Position numbers and translations under genes: made by a program. From an uncultured bacterium (GTDB lineage Bacteria > Bacillota > Clostridia > Lachnospirales > Lachnospiraceae): a stretch of DNA of 55,214 nt. Shown piece after piece: positions 17,695 through 27,481 of this stretch. The DNA is taken from the NCBI GenBank assembly GCA_947643145.1, contig CANRVD010000011.1:1-55214 (forward strand), in the 5' to 3' direction. Each line of letters starts with the position of its first letter. The stretch's first letter is position 1. The notes beneath the pieces were generated by a model, which worked only from the letters and a program-made list of their open reading frames with translations, was not told where the DNA came from and made no database searches.

Positions 17695-20136
17695 TTATTC
17701 CTTTACTGCCAGCGTTGCAGGCGGCTTTGAAAGGATTCCATAAATTGGCAGGACACTTATCAAGGAGTGGACTGCATAAATTGCCACTAACAGCACCAAT
17801 ACCGACCACCAGGGGAATAGCAGGCCAATCTCCAAAGATGGAATTGCACTGATAAACTTAATTACTCCGCTTGTCACTAAAACAGCCGGCAAAGAGGTAT
17901 AGCATGTCATCAAAACCATTTCCAGTATATATGCCTTTAAAATACTTCCTCTGGAAATTCCGAGCAAACGGTATACTGTCAATTCCTCGCTTCGCGACAT
18001 GGCATTTGATTTTATCATAAAATACACCATAAGCAGCGAAATCCCAACAATAATAACAGTAATCAGCTTCTTGGCATCCACATTCATGCTGTGTGCTTCT
18101 TTATAAACCTTTAATTCCTCTTCATAAGGTATCTTTACTCCCAGCTTAAAGGCATTCATATATTCTTTGCCCGCATCTGTGAAATATTTCTTTGCAGCCG
18201 ATGTATCTTTGCAGTAGACCATACAGTATGCCCTCTCATAAATCAAAAGTTCCCTGACATCCTGACAACCCTTGTCTGTCAGAACATAATCAACGCCAAT
18301 CTCATCCGGAATTGTCCCTGCAATTTCATATTCATGTATATAGGAATCCCCAAGCTTTTCCGTATCTCCAACAGACAGACCGTAAGAGTCCAACAAACCT
18401 TTCCTGACAAGGATTTCATCATCCGCAAGTTTTACATCCTTGTATTCCTCCGAATCCTCCGCCTGCAATTCTTCTACATTTGCAATCGAATATCCTTTCA
18501 AATCAAAGCCAAACAATACATTCTGCCCACAGTAAATTGCCGGCTCTCCGGTGTCACAAATTCCCGTAATTGTCAGTCCACTGCTTGAACCTGAGACTTT
18601 TAATTCCGTACCAAGATAAGTGTCCACCGTATCATATAGTCCCGCCGTTACACCACTGGAATCCTGCAGTTTGTCAATTACAATCTTATCAATAACTACT
18701 TCATCTCTCTTTACCGGCATCTCTCCATGAATCACCGACTCCTCTTTCAAATGCTCTTTTGAGACAAAAGAATATCCTCTGACAATCTGTGTCAGATTTT
18801 TCATCTGGGTATAGCCAAAACCTACCAGATATACATTAGCATCCGGTATATAAAACAAATCTCCGTAATTATTATTTTCCGTATTTTTTTGGATATAGTC
18901 TATGATTCTCCGTTTCTGGGTTTCCACACGAAACGAACTAACCTTTGGGAAATCAAGCCTGATATAATGGGAGTCCGTTTCGATGACAGCCTCCTTGTCT
19001 ACAGAAATCGTATTGACAAATTCAGCTGTTGTAATAGAAAGCATCACTGCCGTTACTAACAGCACGACAATAATAAATGCCTGCTTTTTCCCCATCAAAT
19101 GAAGATTTTCCAGTGCCATGCGCCAAATTTCCCTTGGTGCAAGCTTTGCTGTGCCTTTACTTGGAAGTTTGGAAAGATTATAGGAAAATTTATCAATTTC
19201 TTCCATGTCCAATGTCGGCCGTTCTTCATCTAACATCTGCACGCCATTTTCCTGTCCTTCCAATAGGATATCGCAATCCATATTATTCTGAATATAGAGT
19301 TTTCCCTCTTTCCATGCAAAATTCAGAGAAAGCTTTTCCGGCACCTCATTCTTTCCACAATACATCTTAAAATCTGCATAATCATTCCCAAGCGTTTTGC
19401 ACTCCATCTCCCGCAAATAGATATTGGAATCATCGCTGCGCTCATAAGCAGATAAATTTCTGTTATCCTCGTCCTTTACAATCTTTCCGTCACAGATCTC
19501 AATAATCCTGTCACCAAAGAATTTGGCGATGCGTTTTTCATGTGTAACTAAGATTACCAGACATTCCTTGGAAATACTTTTTAAAATGCTCATGGTACGT
19601 AACGTATTCTCTTCATCCAAATTTCCAGTTGGCTCATCCGCAAGAATAATATCCGGTGACTTTACCAGTGCTCTGGCAATGGATACGCGCTGCTGCTGAC
19701 CGCCGGAAAGCTTCGATACCAGCTTTTTCTTAAACTTTCCCATTCCTAACATATCAAGGACATAGTCAACGCGTTCCTCCTTCTCTTCGTCTGACAAATC
19801 ATACCGATTCAGAGCCAGTTTCACATTATATGCTACGGAATAATCCTGCAACAGATAATAATTCTGAAATATATAGTCAAAGCGGTCATTCCGAATTGGC
19901 TCCATACGCTTTGGCTCATATTTATTAAATGTAACTTCTTCAATCGAAACCGTACCCTCTGAAAAAGTATCCAACCCACCAATAATATTTAACAGTGTTG
20001 TCTTTCCTGATCCGCTTTCGCCCAAAATACAGACCAATCCCGTCTTCTCAAATTCCAGATTTACACTGTTCAGAACATGCTGTTCACTTTTCTTTCCCTT
20101 GTTATAATATTTATGTAAATTATTTACTCGAATCAT
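17695..20136 (-). CDS. ABC exporter, fused ATPase and FtsX-type permease (second gene)
   Basis: An 813-residue protein with an N-terminal MacB/LolD-type ATPase (Walker A GESGSGKTT about residues 38-46, signature KLSGGQQQR, Walker B ILADEPTGNLD) fused to a permease with one membrane segment at about 355-375, a large extracytoplasmic domain (about 380-690), and three membrane segments at the C-terminus. This is a MacB-like mechanotransmission layout, used for export of peptides or lipids or for removal of antimicrobial peptides. Its ATG overlaps the stop of the upstream partner (ATGA), so the two fused half-transporters probably pair. The substrate is unknown. Confidence 0.88.
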   Translation of the reverse strand: MIRVNNLHKYYNKGKKSEQHVLNSVNLEFEKTGLVCILGESGSGKTTLLNIIGGLDTFSEGTVSIEEVTFNKYEPKRMEPIRNDRFDYIFQNYYLLQDYSVAYNVKLALNRYDLSDEEKEERVDYVLDMLGMGKFKKKLVSKLSGGQQQRVSIARALVKSPDIILADEPTGNLDEENTLRTMSILKSISKECLVILVTHEKRIAKFFGDRIIEICDGKIVKDEDNRNLSAYERSDDSNIYLREMECKTLGNDYADFKMYCGKNEVPEKLSLNFAWKEGKLYIQNNMDCDILLEGQENGVQMLDEERPTLDMEEIDKFSYNLSKLPSKGTAKLAPREIWRMALENLHLMGKKQAFIIVVLLVTAVMLSITTAEFVNTISVDKEAVIETDSHYIRLDFPKVSSFRVETQKRRIIDYIQKNTENNNYGDLFYIPDANVYLVGFGYTQMKNLTQIVRGYSFVSKEHLKEESVIHGEMPVKRDEVVIDKIVIDKLQDSSGVTAGLYDTVDTYLGTELKVSGSSSGLTITGICDTGEPAIYCGQNVLFGFDLKGYSIANVEELQAEDSEEYKDVKLADDEILVRKGLLDSYGLSVGDTEKLGDSYIHEYEIAGTIPDEIGVDYVLTDKGCQDVRELLIYERAYCMVYCKDTSAAKKYFTDAGKEYMNAFKLGVKIPYEEELKVYKEAHSMNVDAKKLITVIIVGISLLMVYFMIKSNAMSRSEELTVYRLLGISRGSILKAYILEMVLMTCYTSLPAVLVTSGVIKFISAIPSLEIGLLFPWWSVLVLLVAIYAVHSLISVLPIYGILSKPPATLAVKE

Positions 20137-22436
20137 GCGTTCAACCTGCCTTTCAACAAGTGATTGAAGGAAGCTACCGTCAATACACTGACTACAAAAT
20201 TATAAACTACAAACACAAGGTATGCACCAAAACTATAGTACCACATCATTTCTCCAATAATCGATACTCCTGCAATTCGCAAAATCCACATAATTATAAC
20301 CGTCACCACGATTGCTGCCAGACAGTATGCAAGAATTTCATAGTAACTGATTTTTCGGATAAGATGCATTCTCATACCGATGAACTTCAGAACAAAATAA
20401 TCTTTTACGCGGATTTTCATCAGGGAACGTAAAATCAGCACTTCCGCTAAAAGAATAGCAACCAGCCCAAAAATAGAGATTCCTATAATCGTCATCCGCT
20501 CATTCACCAGCTCTTCCACATAATCGGTCACACCGACACGGTAAGTACTCTGTGCCCCATACCCCATTCTCTCCAACTTCCTAATGACAGAATCCACCTT
20601 GGCATAACTGGTCAAATAAACTGACGCCTGGATACTTCCCCTGTCTTTTGGACAATACTGATAGAAAAATTCTTCACTGAATTCCAGAATATTTTCGGTA
20701 CCCTCGTGAAAATCCTCCACAACCACTGCATCCTGCTCCTTTGTTTCACCAGTCCGGACCTTGTTCCTGTCACACGCATCAAAGTGGAACAGCACTTTCC
20801 CTAAAGGCCCGGTTTGCTCGTTTTTATAGGAAATCCTTATTTCGTCCTTCTCTAAATCATCTCCAATCACAGGAATATACTCCCTTTTTAATTTGTAATC
20901 CCCATACCATTTGTCATATTGTGTATACAGACGGTATTCCCCATAATCCATACCTAGGGAAAGCATATTACATAGCTCCTTCGAAAAGTAGACCTGTTCC
21001 GTCTCTTCCTTTAGCAGCCCTACAACTGTCATTTCCTTACAATAATATTCATTTGGCCCCCAGCTGTTACGTGACTGGAAATAAAACAATATTTCCTTTT
21101 CCAAATCCTTTTTATCCGCAGAATACAGAACAATCTCATTTCTTGTCTCAGGCAAACGCCCCTCGGCCAAATCCTCCTTGGCAATACAGTCTGTTGACAA
21201 CATAAAACGTTTTTCATTCAAGAAGGAGACTGATTTTATCTCATTTCCCATCACTCCTTTCTGGATTCCATAAATATACTTATAGTCTTCCCCTTCCTCC
21301 ATGTAGTAATTAATATCATTGGCATAATCACAGGAATCTGCCATTACTACATTAGATAACGAATTAAACTTTTCTATATCCTCCTGTGTTATCTCTTTTC
21401 CATCTTCACGCTTTACCACCAGACGTTCCCTGTCTTCCTTTTTAAAGACCGATGTACTATATTCCTTTGTCAGCGTATCATCTGCATGCTGGAAAAGCTC
21501 TCCAATAAACAGAAAAGAGACCGTACTCACCACAAACAGGAAAAATGTAAACAAAAATGCCCTGCCTCTTTGTGTTCGTCTGTTCATACCGGCAAAATAA
21601 GCCGCCACCTTATTCTGCCGTTTTTTCTCTTCTTTCTCACTGCGCATCCTTACAGATGAACCAGCTTTTTTCAATTCTTCTGACAGCTTTTCTTTGGCTT
21701 CCTCTGTTTCCCTCTCTGCTGTCTGGGTATCCTGACCAGATGCTTCCTGATTCACCGAAACATCCGAAACAACCCTGCCATCATGCAGCCTGATTTTTCT
21801 TGTCACATACGCTTCCGCCTGATCATAGTTATGCGTAACCATGATAACCAGCCGCTCCCTTGACAAATCCCTAAGCAGGCTGACAATCTGATCCCCGGTA
21901 TCACTGTCCAGATTGCCCGTCGGCTCATCCGCTACAATAATACCGGTATCCTTTGCAAGTGCCCTGGCAATAGACAATCTCTGCTTCTGACCGCTTGAAA
22001 GCTCCGAAGCCCTATGGGTTTCAAACCCATGCAGACCTACCTGCGCAAGATAATTCATCGCCGTCTCTTCCGCCCGTTCCTGCTCATATCCCATAATCAG
22101 AAGCGCGCTCATTACATTTGCCAGAGCTGTATAATGCCCTACCAGACTGTAATCCTGAAAAACATAGCCAATCTTATTTCTCCGGTACTCTTCCCAGTCC
22201 TGTTCATCGTACTGGAACGTCGGCTGGCCATCCACAAACATTTCACCATCGTCGAAGTTATCCATACCGCCAATGATGTTTAAAAGTGTTGATTTTCCAC
22301 TGCCGCTTTCACCAGTAATTGCCACAAATTCATGCTCAGCAAACGACAGGCTAATTTTCCGCAGCGCCTGTGTCACTGTCGTTTCTGAATAGTAACTCTT
22401 ACTGATATCCTGCAGCTCGATTTTTACCTTCTCCAT
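20133..22436 (-). CDS. ABC exporter, fused ATPase and FtsX-type permease (first gene)
   Basis: A 767-residue partner of the preceding protein. The ATPase domain includes GESGSGKST, the signature ELSSGQKQR (a serine in the second position of LSGGQ) and VADEPTGNLD. An unusually long charged linker (about residues 225-285, rich in E and K) leads to a membrane segment, an extracytoplasmic domain and three C-terminal membrane segments. The start is the ATG before EKVKIELQD with GGGG upstream. First gene of the operon with 17695-20136 and the MarR gene. Two dissimilar fused halves suggest a heterodimer. Antimicrobial resistance is plausible but not shown. Confidence 0.86.
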   Translation of the reverse strand: MEKVKIELQDISKSYYSETTVTQALRKISLSFAEHEFVAITGESGSGKSTLLNIIGGMDNFDDGEMFVDGQPTFQYDEQDWEEYRRNKIGYVFQDYSLVGHYTALANVMSALLIMGYEQERAEETAMNYLAQVGLHGFETHRASELSSGQKQRLSIARALAKDTGIIVADEPTGNLDSDTGDQIVSLLRDLSRERLVIMVTHNYDQAEAYVTRKIRLHDGRVVSDVSVNQEASGQDTQTAERETEEAKEKLSEELKKAGSSVRMRSEKEEKKRQNKVAAYFAGMNRRTQRGRAFLFTFFLFVVSTVSFLFIGELFQHADDTLTKEYSTSVFKKEDRERLVVKREDGKEITQEDIEKFNSLSNVVMADSCDYANDINYYMEEGEDYKYIYGIQKGVMGNEIKSVSFLNEKRFMLSTDCIAKEDLAEGRLPETRNEIVLYSADKKDLEKEILFYFQSRNSWGPNEYYCKEMTVVGLLKEETEQVYFSKELCNMLSLGMDYGEYRLYTQYDKWYGDYKLKREYIPVIGDDLEKDEIRISYKNEQTGPLGKVLFHFDACDRNKVRTGETKEQDAVVVEDFHEGTENILEFSEEFFYQYCPKDRGSIQASVYLTSYAKVDSVIRKLERMGYGAQSTYRVGVTDYVEELVNERMTIIGISIFGLVAILLAEVLILRSLMKIRVKDYFVLKFIGMRMHLIRKISYYEILAYCLAAIVVTVIIMWILRIAGVSIIGEMMWYYSFGAYLVFVVYNFVVSVLTVASFNHLLKGRLNA

Positions 22437-22616
22437 TTGCTTACCCCTTTTTCTTTGTGTTGATAACATTACCTAATTAGCATACTAACATATTAATATT
22501 ACTTTATCAGCATTTTTCTGTCAAGAATGCATTTCTTACTCTATTATTATAACAATACCAAACAGGTACATATGTAGATAAAATGTTAACATTTCGTAAA
22601 CAAATAATGATTATAC

Positions 22617-22649
22617 CAAAAAATGCCCCGCAGTTTCCTGCAAGGCATC
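22617..22649 (-). terminator. Intrinsic terminator after the AICAR transformylase gene
   Basis: Minus strand: ATGCCTTGCAG-GAAA-CTGCGGGGCAT followed by TTTTTT, about 25 bases past the stop codon. Confidence 0.85.
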
Positions 22650-22672
22650 TGAAAGAAATATAAACAGATCTA

Positions 22673-23851
22673 TTAATGATGGAACAGACGGATTCCTGTA
22701 AAGCACATGGCAATCCCATGCTTATTACAGGCTTCAATAACGTCATTGTCACGAATTGAGCCGCCTGGCTGCGCAATATATTTTACACCACTGCGGAATG
22801 CACGCTCTACATTATCGCTAAACGGAAAGAATGCATCGGAACCAAGTGTAACATCGGTAGCCTTAGCAAGCCATTCCTGCTTTTCCTCTTTGGTGAATAC
22901 AGGAGGCTTTTTCGTAAATGCCTTTTCCCACTCACCATCTGCCAAAACATCCATATAATCCTCTCCGATATACAAATCAATGGCATTATCCCTGTCTGCA
23001 CGCTTCATGTCCGTCTTAAATGGAAGATTTAATACCTGTGGTGACTGGCGGAGCAGCCAGTTATCTGCTTTACTCCCGGCAAGACGTGTACAGTGAATGC
23101 GGGACTGCTGACCTGCACCAATACCAATGGCCTGCCCGCCCTTTACATAGCATACGGAATTTGACTGCGTATACTTCAGGGTAATCATGGCAATCGCCAT
23201 ATCAATCTTTGCAGACTGCGGAATCTCTTTATTTGCTGTTACTACATTGCCAAAGAAATCATCATCAATATTTAGTTCATTGCGTCCCTGTTCAAAAGTA
23301 ATGCCATATACTTCCTTGTGCTCAATTGGATTTGGAGTATAATTTTCATCTATCTGAATAACCGCATAGCTGCCTTTTTTCTTTTCCTTCAAAAGCTCTA
23401 GCGCTTCCGGCTCATATCCCGGTGCGATAATACCGTCTGAAAATTCCCTCTTAATCACTTTTGCTGTAGAAACATCACACACATCCGAAAGAGCGATAAA
23501 ATCACCATAAGAAGACATACGGTCCGCTCCTCTTGCCCTTGCATATGCGCTGGCAAGCGGTGAAAGCTCTCCTAAGTCATCTACCCAGTAAATCTTTGCC
23601 TCTACTTCACTAAGCGGAAGCCCTACTGCTGCTCCCGCTGGAGAAACATGCTTAAACGACGTTGCTGCCGGAAGTCCCGTTGCTTTTTTCAATTCTTTCA
23701 CCAACTGCCAGCCATTAAATGCATCCAGAAAATTAATATATCCCGGCTTTCCGTTTAATACCTGAATCGGAAGCTCTGTTCCATCCTGCATATAAATCTT
23801 AGATGGTTTCTGATTTGGGTTGCATCCATACTTTAATTCTAATTCTTTCAT
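22673..23851 (-). CDS. AICAR formyltransferase, stand-alone (PurH C-domain type)
   Basis: A 392-residue phosphoribosylaminoimidazolecarboxamide formyltransferase that uses 10-formyl-tetrahydrofolate in the next-to-last step of IMP synthesis. The sequence begins [16 protein letters not shown], the start of the AICARFT domain, so the usual N-terminal MGS-like IMP cyclohydrolase domain of PurH is absent. The catalytic Lys-His pair is in [13 protein letters not shown] (about residues 66-78). The start is the ATG with GAGG upstream, which is contributed by repeat family B (23854-23947). The missing cyclohydrolase is supplied by the gene upstream at 24097-24810. Confidence 0.9.
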   Translation of the reverse strand: MKELELKYGCNPNQKPSKIYMQDGTELPIQVLNGKPGYINFLDAFNGWQLVKELKKATGLPAATSFKHVSPAGAAVGLPLSEVEAKIYWVDDLGELSPLASAYARARGADRMSSYGDFIALSDVCDVSTAKVIKREFSDGIIAPGYEPEALELLKEKKKGSYAVIQIDENYTPNPIEHKEVYGITFEQGRNELNIDDDFFGNVVTANKEIPQSAKIDMAIAMITLKYTQSNSVCYVKGGQAIGIGAGQQSRIHCTRLAGSKADNWLLRQSPQVLNLPFKTDMKRADRDNAIDLYIGEDYMDVLADGEWEKAFTKKPPVFTKEEKQEWLAKATDVTLGSDAFFPFSDNVERAFRSGVKYIAQPGGSIRDNDVIEACNKHGIAMCFTGIRLFHH

Positions 23852-23853
23852 AT

Positions 23854-23962
23854 TTACCTCATTTCTGCGCTGCCCTTTGCGCATAACACAATGTTTGTGT
23901 CGCAGCGCAGACACAAACTTGCCGAGTGAAAAATTTATTTTTCACTCTTACCTCATTTCTGC
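23854..23962. repeat. Intergenic repeat family B, copy 1, upstream of AICAR transformylase
   Basis: On the plus strand: TTACCTCATTTCTGC (23854-23868), a GC-rich hairpin region with GCGCATAACACAATG, CACAAACTTGCC, then GTGAAAAATTTATTTTTCAC (23926-23945), and TTACCTCATTTCTGC again (23948-23962). Read on the minus strand it ends AATGAGGTAAAT-ATG and so provides the ribosome site of the next gene. Copies 2 and 3 are at 50361-50466 and 54239-54356. Confidence 0.75.
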
Positions 23963-24019
23963 AAAATGAAGTTCACTTTACCCTATTGCACATTTTCAAT
24001 ATTTGTATCTGCCAGATGA

Positions 24020-24104
24020 AAGAAGAATGCCACTTTTACGTTCTTTTTAGGTTTGAAGTTCCACTTAGCACGGTTCTTTCATACGTTAGTGGCGTTTCAA
24101 ACCT
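24020..24104 (-). repeat. Intergenic hairpin repeat family A, copy at the PurO gene end
   Basis: Minus strand: AAAAAGGTTTGAAACGCCAC, then AAGAACCGTGC and AAGTGGAACTTCAAACCT, a long stem-loop with the conserved AAAGAACC loop, followed by AAAAAGAACG. The first bases encode the last residues and stop codon of the IMP cyclohydrolase (KKV-stop). It may also act as a transcript end. Confidence 0.7.
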
Positions 24105-24810
24105 TTTTATTTACGATTACTGATTGATATTTGCCGGTTGCAATATCAATATAACGCACAAAAAGCGAAACCTTATTATCCTCATTCAGGCTTTCCCAAA
24201 GCATATTGGTAAACGCATCCATATCATCCGGAATCTCTACTAACTTCGGCTCTCCTTCAAAACTTGGAAGCGGATTTCCATCGCCCATATATGTATGGAT
24301 AAAATGACCTTCCCCTGCTGCCGGGCTGGTATAAGAAAACGTGTAGCGGTTGCAGCCATCTGGATTTCCATTGTTGCTCTTCAAAATAGACATTGCATAA
24401 TTATACATTCCATTCTCAATATGCATAATACCGGAAATCCTAGGGGTATAATTTGGCGCATCCGGTTCAAACTCCCTGGTACGAAGCGCCTGCTCAAACG
24501 TCTGCTGCTTGTCCATTAACTCATAAATAGTATCTGTCTGGTCTCCATTTGTAACAATTGTCTTGTTTCCAAGCACACGAACCGGTGCATAGATAATCAG
24601 ACTTGGGTCACTTAACTTGGAAGCATCAAATGCTTCTGTACGGATTCCTTCACCCTCTTCCACAAAAATCCTGTTTCTGCTGTTTTCACTTCTTCCCATG
24701 ATAAAATAAGCAGTTACCGCATGTTTGCCATCCTTTGATTTGCCAATGATAATCCCTCTTCCCGGATATGAATTTCCTTTTAACTCCTTTTCCAATGAAA
24801 TCACCTGCAT
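24097..24810 (-). CDS. IMP cyclohydrolase, PurO-like (archaeal-type family)
   Basis: A 237-residue protein of the IMP_cyclohyd (PurO) family, which closes FAICAR to IMP. Recognised from NSYPGRGIIIGKSKDGKHAV (about residues 13-32) and the N-terminal-nucleophile-like layout with YFIMGRSENSRNR. Its place 200 bases upstream of a cyclohydrolase-less AICAR transformylase supports the function. The last residues NKKV and the stop codon come from repeat family A. GGAG lies eight bases before the ATG. Family identity is by eye; the pairing with AICARFT makes it convincing. Confidence 0.85.
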   Translation of the reverse strand: MQVISLEKELKGNSYPGRGIIIGKSKDGKHAVTAYFIMGRSENSRNRIFVEEGEGIRTEAFDASKLSDPSLIIYAPVRVLGNKTIVTNGDQTDTIYELMDKQQTFEQALRTREFEPDAPNYTPRISGIMHIENGMYNYAMSILKSNNGNPDGCNRYTFSYTSPAAGEGHFIHTYMGDGNPLPSFEGEPKLVEIPDDMDAFTNMLWESLNEDNKVSLFVRYIDIATGKYQSVIVNKKV

Positions 24811-24946
24811 ACTCTGTTCTCCTTCCTTTCAACAAGCACACCACTACATTTTGGACAGCTTCCTGTCCCAAGTCAAATACCCCGCGGCAGTCGCCAAATG
24901 CGAACAAGTTCGCGCTTGGCTCGTTACTTCGCAGGAATGAACAACA

Positions 24947-24978
24947 GATTGCGGGCTTCGCCAGCAAACCTATTGCCA
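24947..24978. repeat. 32-bp dispersed palindromic element E, copy 2
   Basis: The element starts GATTGCGGGCTTCGCCAGCA and ends in CTATTGCCA. It matches copy 1 (12842-12873) at 28 of 32 bases. The central mismatch is G-A here and A-G in copy 1, so the stem is retained. It again lies about ten bases beyond a minus-strand terminator. Confidence 0.7.
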
Positions 24979-24982
24979 TAAA

Positions 24983-25020
24983 CAAAAAATACCTGAGCAG
25001 TCTGACTAAAACTGCCCAGG
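24983..25020 (-). terminator. Intrinsic terminator after the ABC permease gene
   Basis: Minus strand: CCTGGGCAGT-TTTAGTCAG-ACTGCTCAGG followed by TATTTTTT. It ends the GntR/ABC operon. Confidence 0.85.
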
Positions 25021-25130
25021 CGGTCGACATTTCTATTTCCATACTCCCTATGGGTAATCCCATTTATCCGCCAGTCGTATGGATTCTTTCTTTAGAATAT
25101 AACATTTTGGAAGGAATTTCAATTCCTTTT

Positions 25131-26558
25131 TTAATCATTTTGCTCTTTTTGGAAATTAATCCACTCCTGCATCGTCTCCTCATCAACTACAATATCCAGA
25201 TTTGCTATTCCATCCATAACATTATACATCCACTCCGTCATATTCACCTTTGACATTCCTGCCAGATAATAGGCATTGCCAAAGATATGGTTGAAAGAAT
25301 ATAATGAATCTGCAATATCATAATAAAGCATACCCTGTTTTTCCTTCAGAGACAGCCCATCCAGTATCTTCTGGTATAATGGCCTGCCATTATATTCCAC
25401 CTTACTTCCTGCCAGCCGAAGTACAAAAGCATCCTTTGTTACCTGTGTCTCATCAAAAGAACTGTCGCGCTGCTTCATCTCATCTGCCGAACAGACTGTC
25501 ACAAACGGAGTTATTGCATATCTGTAATTTTCATTATCTCCTTCAAACAGAATAAAGTTTCCCGAAGAATAATTTTCAAAAAACTTCATTCTAGTGTTTT
25601 CAGGATAGGCCAGAACAAAATCACGATACTGCATATTCTGATAACCCCTGTCTTCCAAGTCCCTCCGACCTTCATACCAACCCCCGTATTCATCGTTATC
25701 AGCCACTACCTGTACATTGGTAATCTTCCATCCTAATCCAATACTGAAGATAAGCATAGTTCCAACGAGAATTGTCGGTGCCATACGTAAAATGCCAAAC
25801 TGCTTCCTTGACAGAAGAATTAACAGACTGCTAAATATTAAGGCAACTGCCCAAATCAAAATTTCTAAAGCAAGCACCTGCATCCCACTTGCAATTTTCG
25901 GATACTGATGAAACACAAACGGCAGATAGATTCTTTGAACCCCTGTCATGCCAAATACAGCAATCCCAAAAAGAATGATACATACCAGAATATAACTTCT
26001 AACCCCAAGCCATGCCATAAAATTGTAAATCAGCATTACAGAGCCATACACCATCATTCCCCAAAACAGAAGCTGGATGCATCCTGCAAAAAGATACTTC
26101 CACGAAAAAAGATATTCTGTCCTGACTGTCGGAATTATCTGGTGAATCACCTGATAAACACCAGCTACCACAAAATACAAGACTGCCATATAAGCAACAT
26201 AGCCCGCCATTACCAAATGGTCCAGTATAACCCTCGAAAAATATCGGCTTTGCCTCGTCCCGGGATACATGCTTATTTTATCATTGCAAAAGCTATTATA
26301 TGTCTGCAGGCAGAGAAAACCAAAAAACAGCAATGTTCCGATTACCGACATGTGACCAATTTCATAAAACCGCAATCCTCCACCTTTTCTCATTCCCGTA
26401 AAATCTAACACAATATCACATACGATACAGCCAAACTGCAAAAGTACGACTGCAAAATAAAACCTGTAGTTCTGCATAAGTTGTATCTTCAAAAGCCTTT
26501 TTATGTTCTCCCATACAAGCTTCTTTCTATTTTCTTCCTTTCCAATCAGCACTCCCAT
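25131..26558 (-). CDS. ABC transporter membrane protein (YtrA/B-type operon)
   Basis: A 475-residue integral membrane protein with about seven hydrophobic segments (for example about residues 33-55, 70-92, 113-137, 150-185, 190-215, 228-250, 262-285), then an extracytoplasmic domain of about 170 residues at the C-terminus. No signal peptide. It overlaps the ATPase gene (26546) by 13 bases. Together with the GntR gene this is a YtrA-type operon, which in Bacillus responds to cell-wall antibiotics. I do not recognise a closer family. Export or cell-envelope protection is inferred. Confidence 0.75.
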   Translation of the reverse strand: MGVLIGKEENRKKLVWENIKRLLKIQLMQNYRFYFAVVLLQFGCIVCDIVLDFTGMRKGGGLRFYEIGHMSVIGTLLFFGFLCLQTYNSFCNDKISMYPGTRQSRYFSRVILDHLVMAGYVAYMAVLYFVVAGVYQVIHQIIPTVRTEYLFSWKYLFAGCIQLLFWGMMVYGSVMLIYNFMAWLGVRSYILVCIILFGIAVFGMTGVQRIYLPFVFHQYPKIASGMQVLALEILIWAVALIFSSLLILLSRKQFGILRMAPTILVGTMLIFSIGLGWKITNVQVVADNDEYGGWYEGRRDLEDRGYQNMQYRDFVLAYPENTRMKFFENYSSGNFILFEGDNENYRYAITPFVTVCSADEMKQRDSSFDETQVTKDAFVLRLAGSKVEYNGRPLYQKILDGLSLKEKQGMLYYDIADSLYSFNHIFGNAYYLAGMSKVNMTEWMYNVMDGIANLDIVVDEETMQEWINFQKEQND

Positions 26559-27448
26559 AAGTCCTCTGTCCCCTTTCTCTCTTTTGTCATGGTAAGATAT
26601 ACACTGACATCCTCTGGCGTAACAGCACTGACAGTAAGCCCCCTCTTCAAAGCCTGTGCTGCCAAATCGCTTTCTACAGAGCCTCTCAGTATAGCAAAGC
26701 TTTCAATCTCCTTTTTCTCCATATATATGGTATCTTCCTTCTCCACAAACCCAGATATCTCCTCTTCCTTGCCATCTACCCGAAAAAGCATCTCCCGGAC
26801 ATCATCCATATCCTGATAAAAAACCAGCTTCCCTTTATGAATCAAAAGCATTTCTGAAAGCAATCCTTCTATTTCCAGCAAATTATGGCTGGATAGCAGG
26901 ATTGTCCTTGGATGCTCCATATAGTCACGAAGCAGCACTTCATATGCCAGCTTTCTTTTTGCAATATCCATTCCAATAAACGGCTCATCAAACAAAGTGA
27001 GCCTGCACCTCGTTGCCATGGCACAGGAAAAGTGGACTGCGCTTTTCATACCCTGCGACAGGGCAGAACAGGATTTTTTCAATGGAATTTCAAAAAGCTC
27101 CAACAGTTTTTTACAAAAATTTTCATCAAAATCTGTGTATGCAATCTTATAAAACCTGATAATTTCTGAAATACCATAACCTCTCCCCACTGGTAGGTCA
27201 TGCATGGTATATATCATTTCTCCACCTATAATCATAGTTCGGGCATCCTCTCCAAACATACGAATCCTTCCGCTGTCTGCGCCTTCCAGGCCTGTACAGA
27301 TTTTCATAAGTGTTGTCTTTCCGCTTCCATTTGCCCCAATCAGGCCAATTATCTGATTTTTATTCAGATTAACTGTAATCCCATCTAAGGCCACATGGCT
27401 GCGATATGTTTTTTTCAATCCCTCTATGCTAACCGCAAATTCTTCCAT
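26546..27448 (-). CDS. ABC transporter ATP-binding protein
   Basis: A 300-residue single ATPase domain. Walker A GANGSGKTT (about residues 38-46), signature ALSQGMKSA (a QGM variant of LSGGQ, about 133) and Walker B LTLFDEPFIGMD (about 155-166). The tail of about 90 residues is a regulatory extension common in ABC-2 ATPases. It lies between the GntR regulator and the permease in one operon. The signature deviation is typical of YtrB/bacitracin-type ATPases. Confidence 0.9.
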   Translation of the reverse strand: MEEFAVSIEGLKKTYRSHVALDGITVNLNKNQIIGLIGANGSGKTTLMKICTGLEGADSGRIRMFGEDARTMIIGGEMIYTMHDLPVGRGYGISEIIRFYKIAYTDFDENFCKKLLELFEIPLKKSCSALSQGMKSAVHFSCAMATRCRLTLFDEPFIGMDIAKRKLAYEVLLRDYMEHPRTILLSSHNLLEIEGLLSEMLLIHKGKLVFYQDMDDVREMLFRVDGKEEEISGFVEKEDTIYMEKKEIESFAILRGSVESDLAAQALKRGLTVSAVTPEDVSVYLTMTKERKGTEDLWEC

Positions 27449-27481
27449 ATTCTCTCTTCACTCCATTTTCTAAATTTAATT

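Larger units (their letters stand above)
24811..25130. other. Repeat-rich gap upstream of the PurO gene
   Basis: No real gene. From right to left it holds the terminator of the ABC permease gene (24983-25020), the 32-bp element E (24947-24978), a hairpin-rich stretch (about 24875-24935, with CGCGAACTTGTTCGC on the minus strand), and a module (24841-24867) related to the tail of repeat family A. Minus-strand frames here encode low-complexity peptides and I treat them as translated repeat DNA. Confidence 0.6.

Noticed and set aside
24686..25063. 125-residue minus-strand frame overlapping the PurO start and the gap
   Set aside because: It translates the intergenic repeat modules and terminator and overlaps the real gene in another frame. 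Similar peptides occur as spurious products of repeat DNA.
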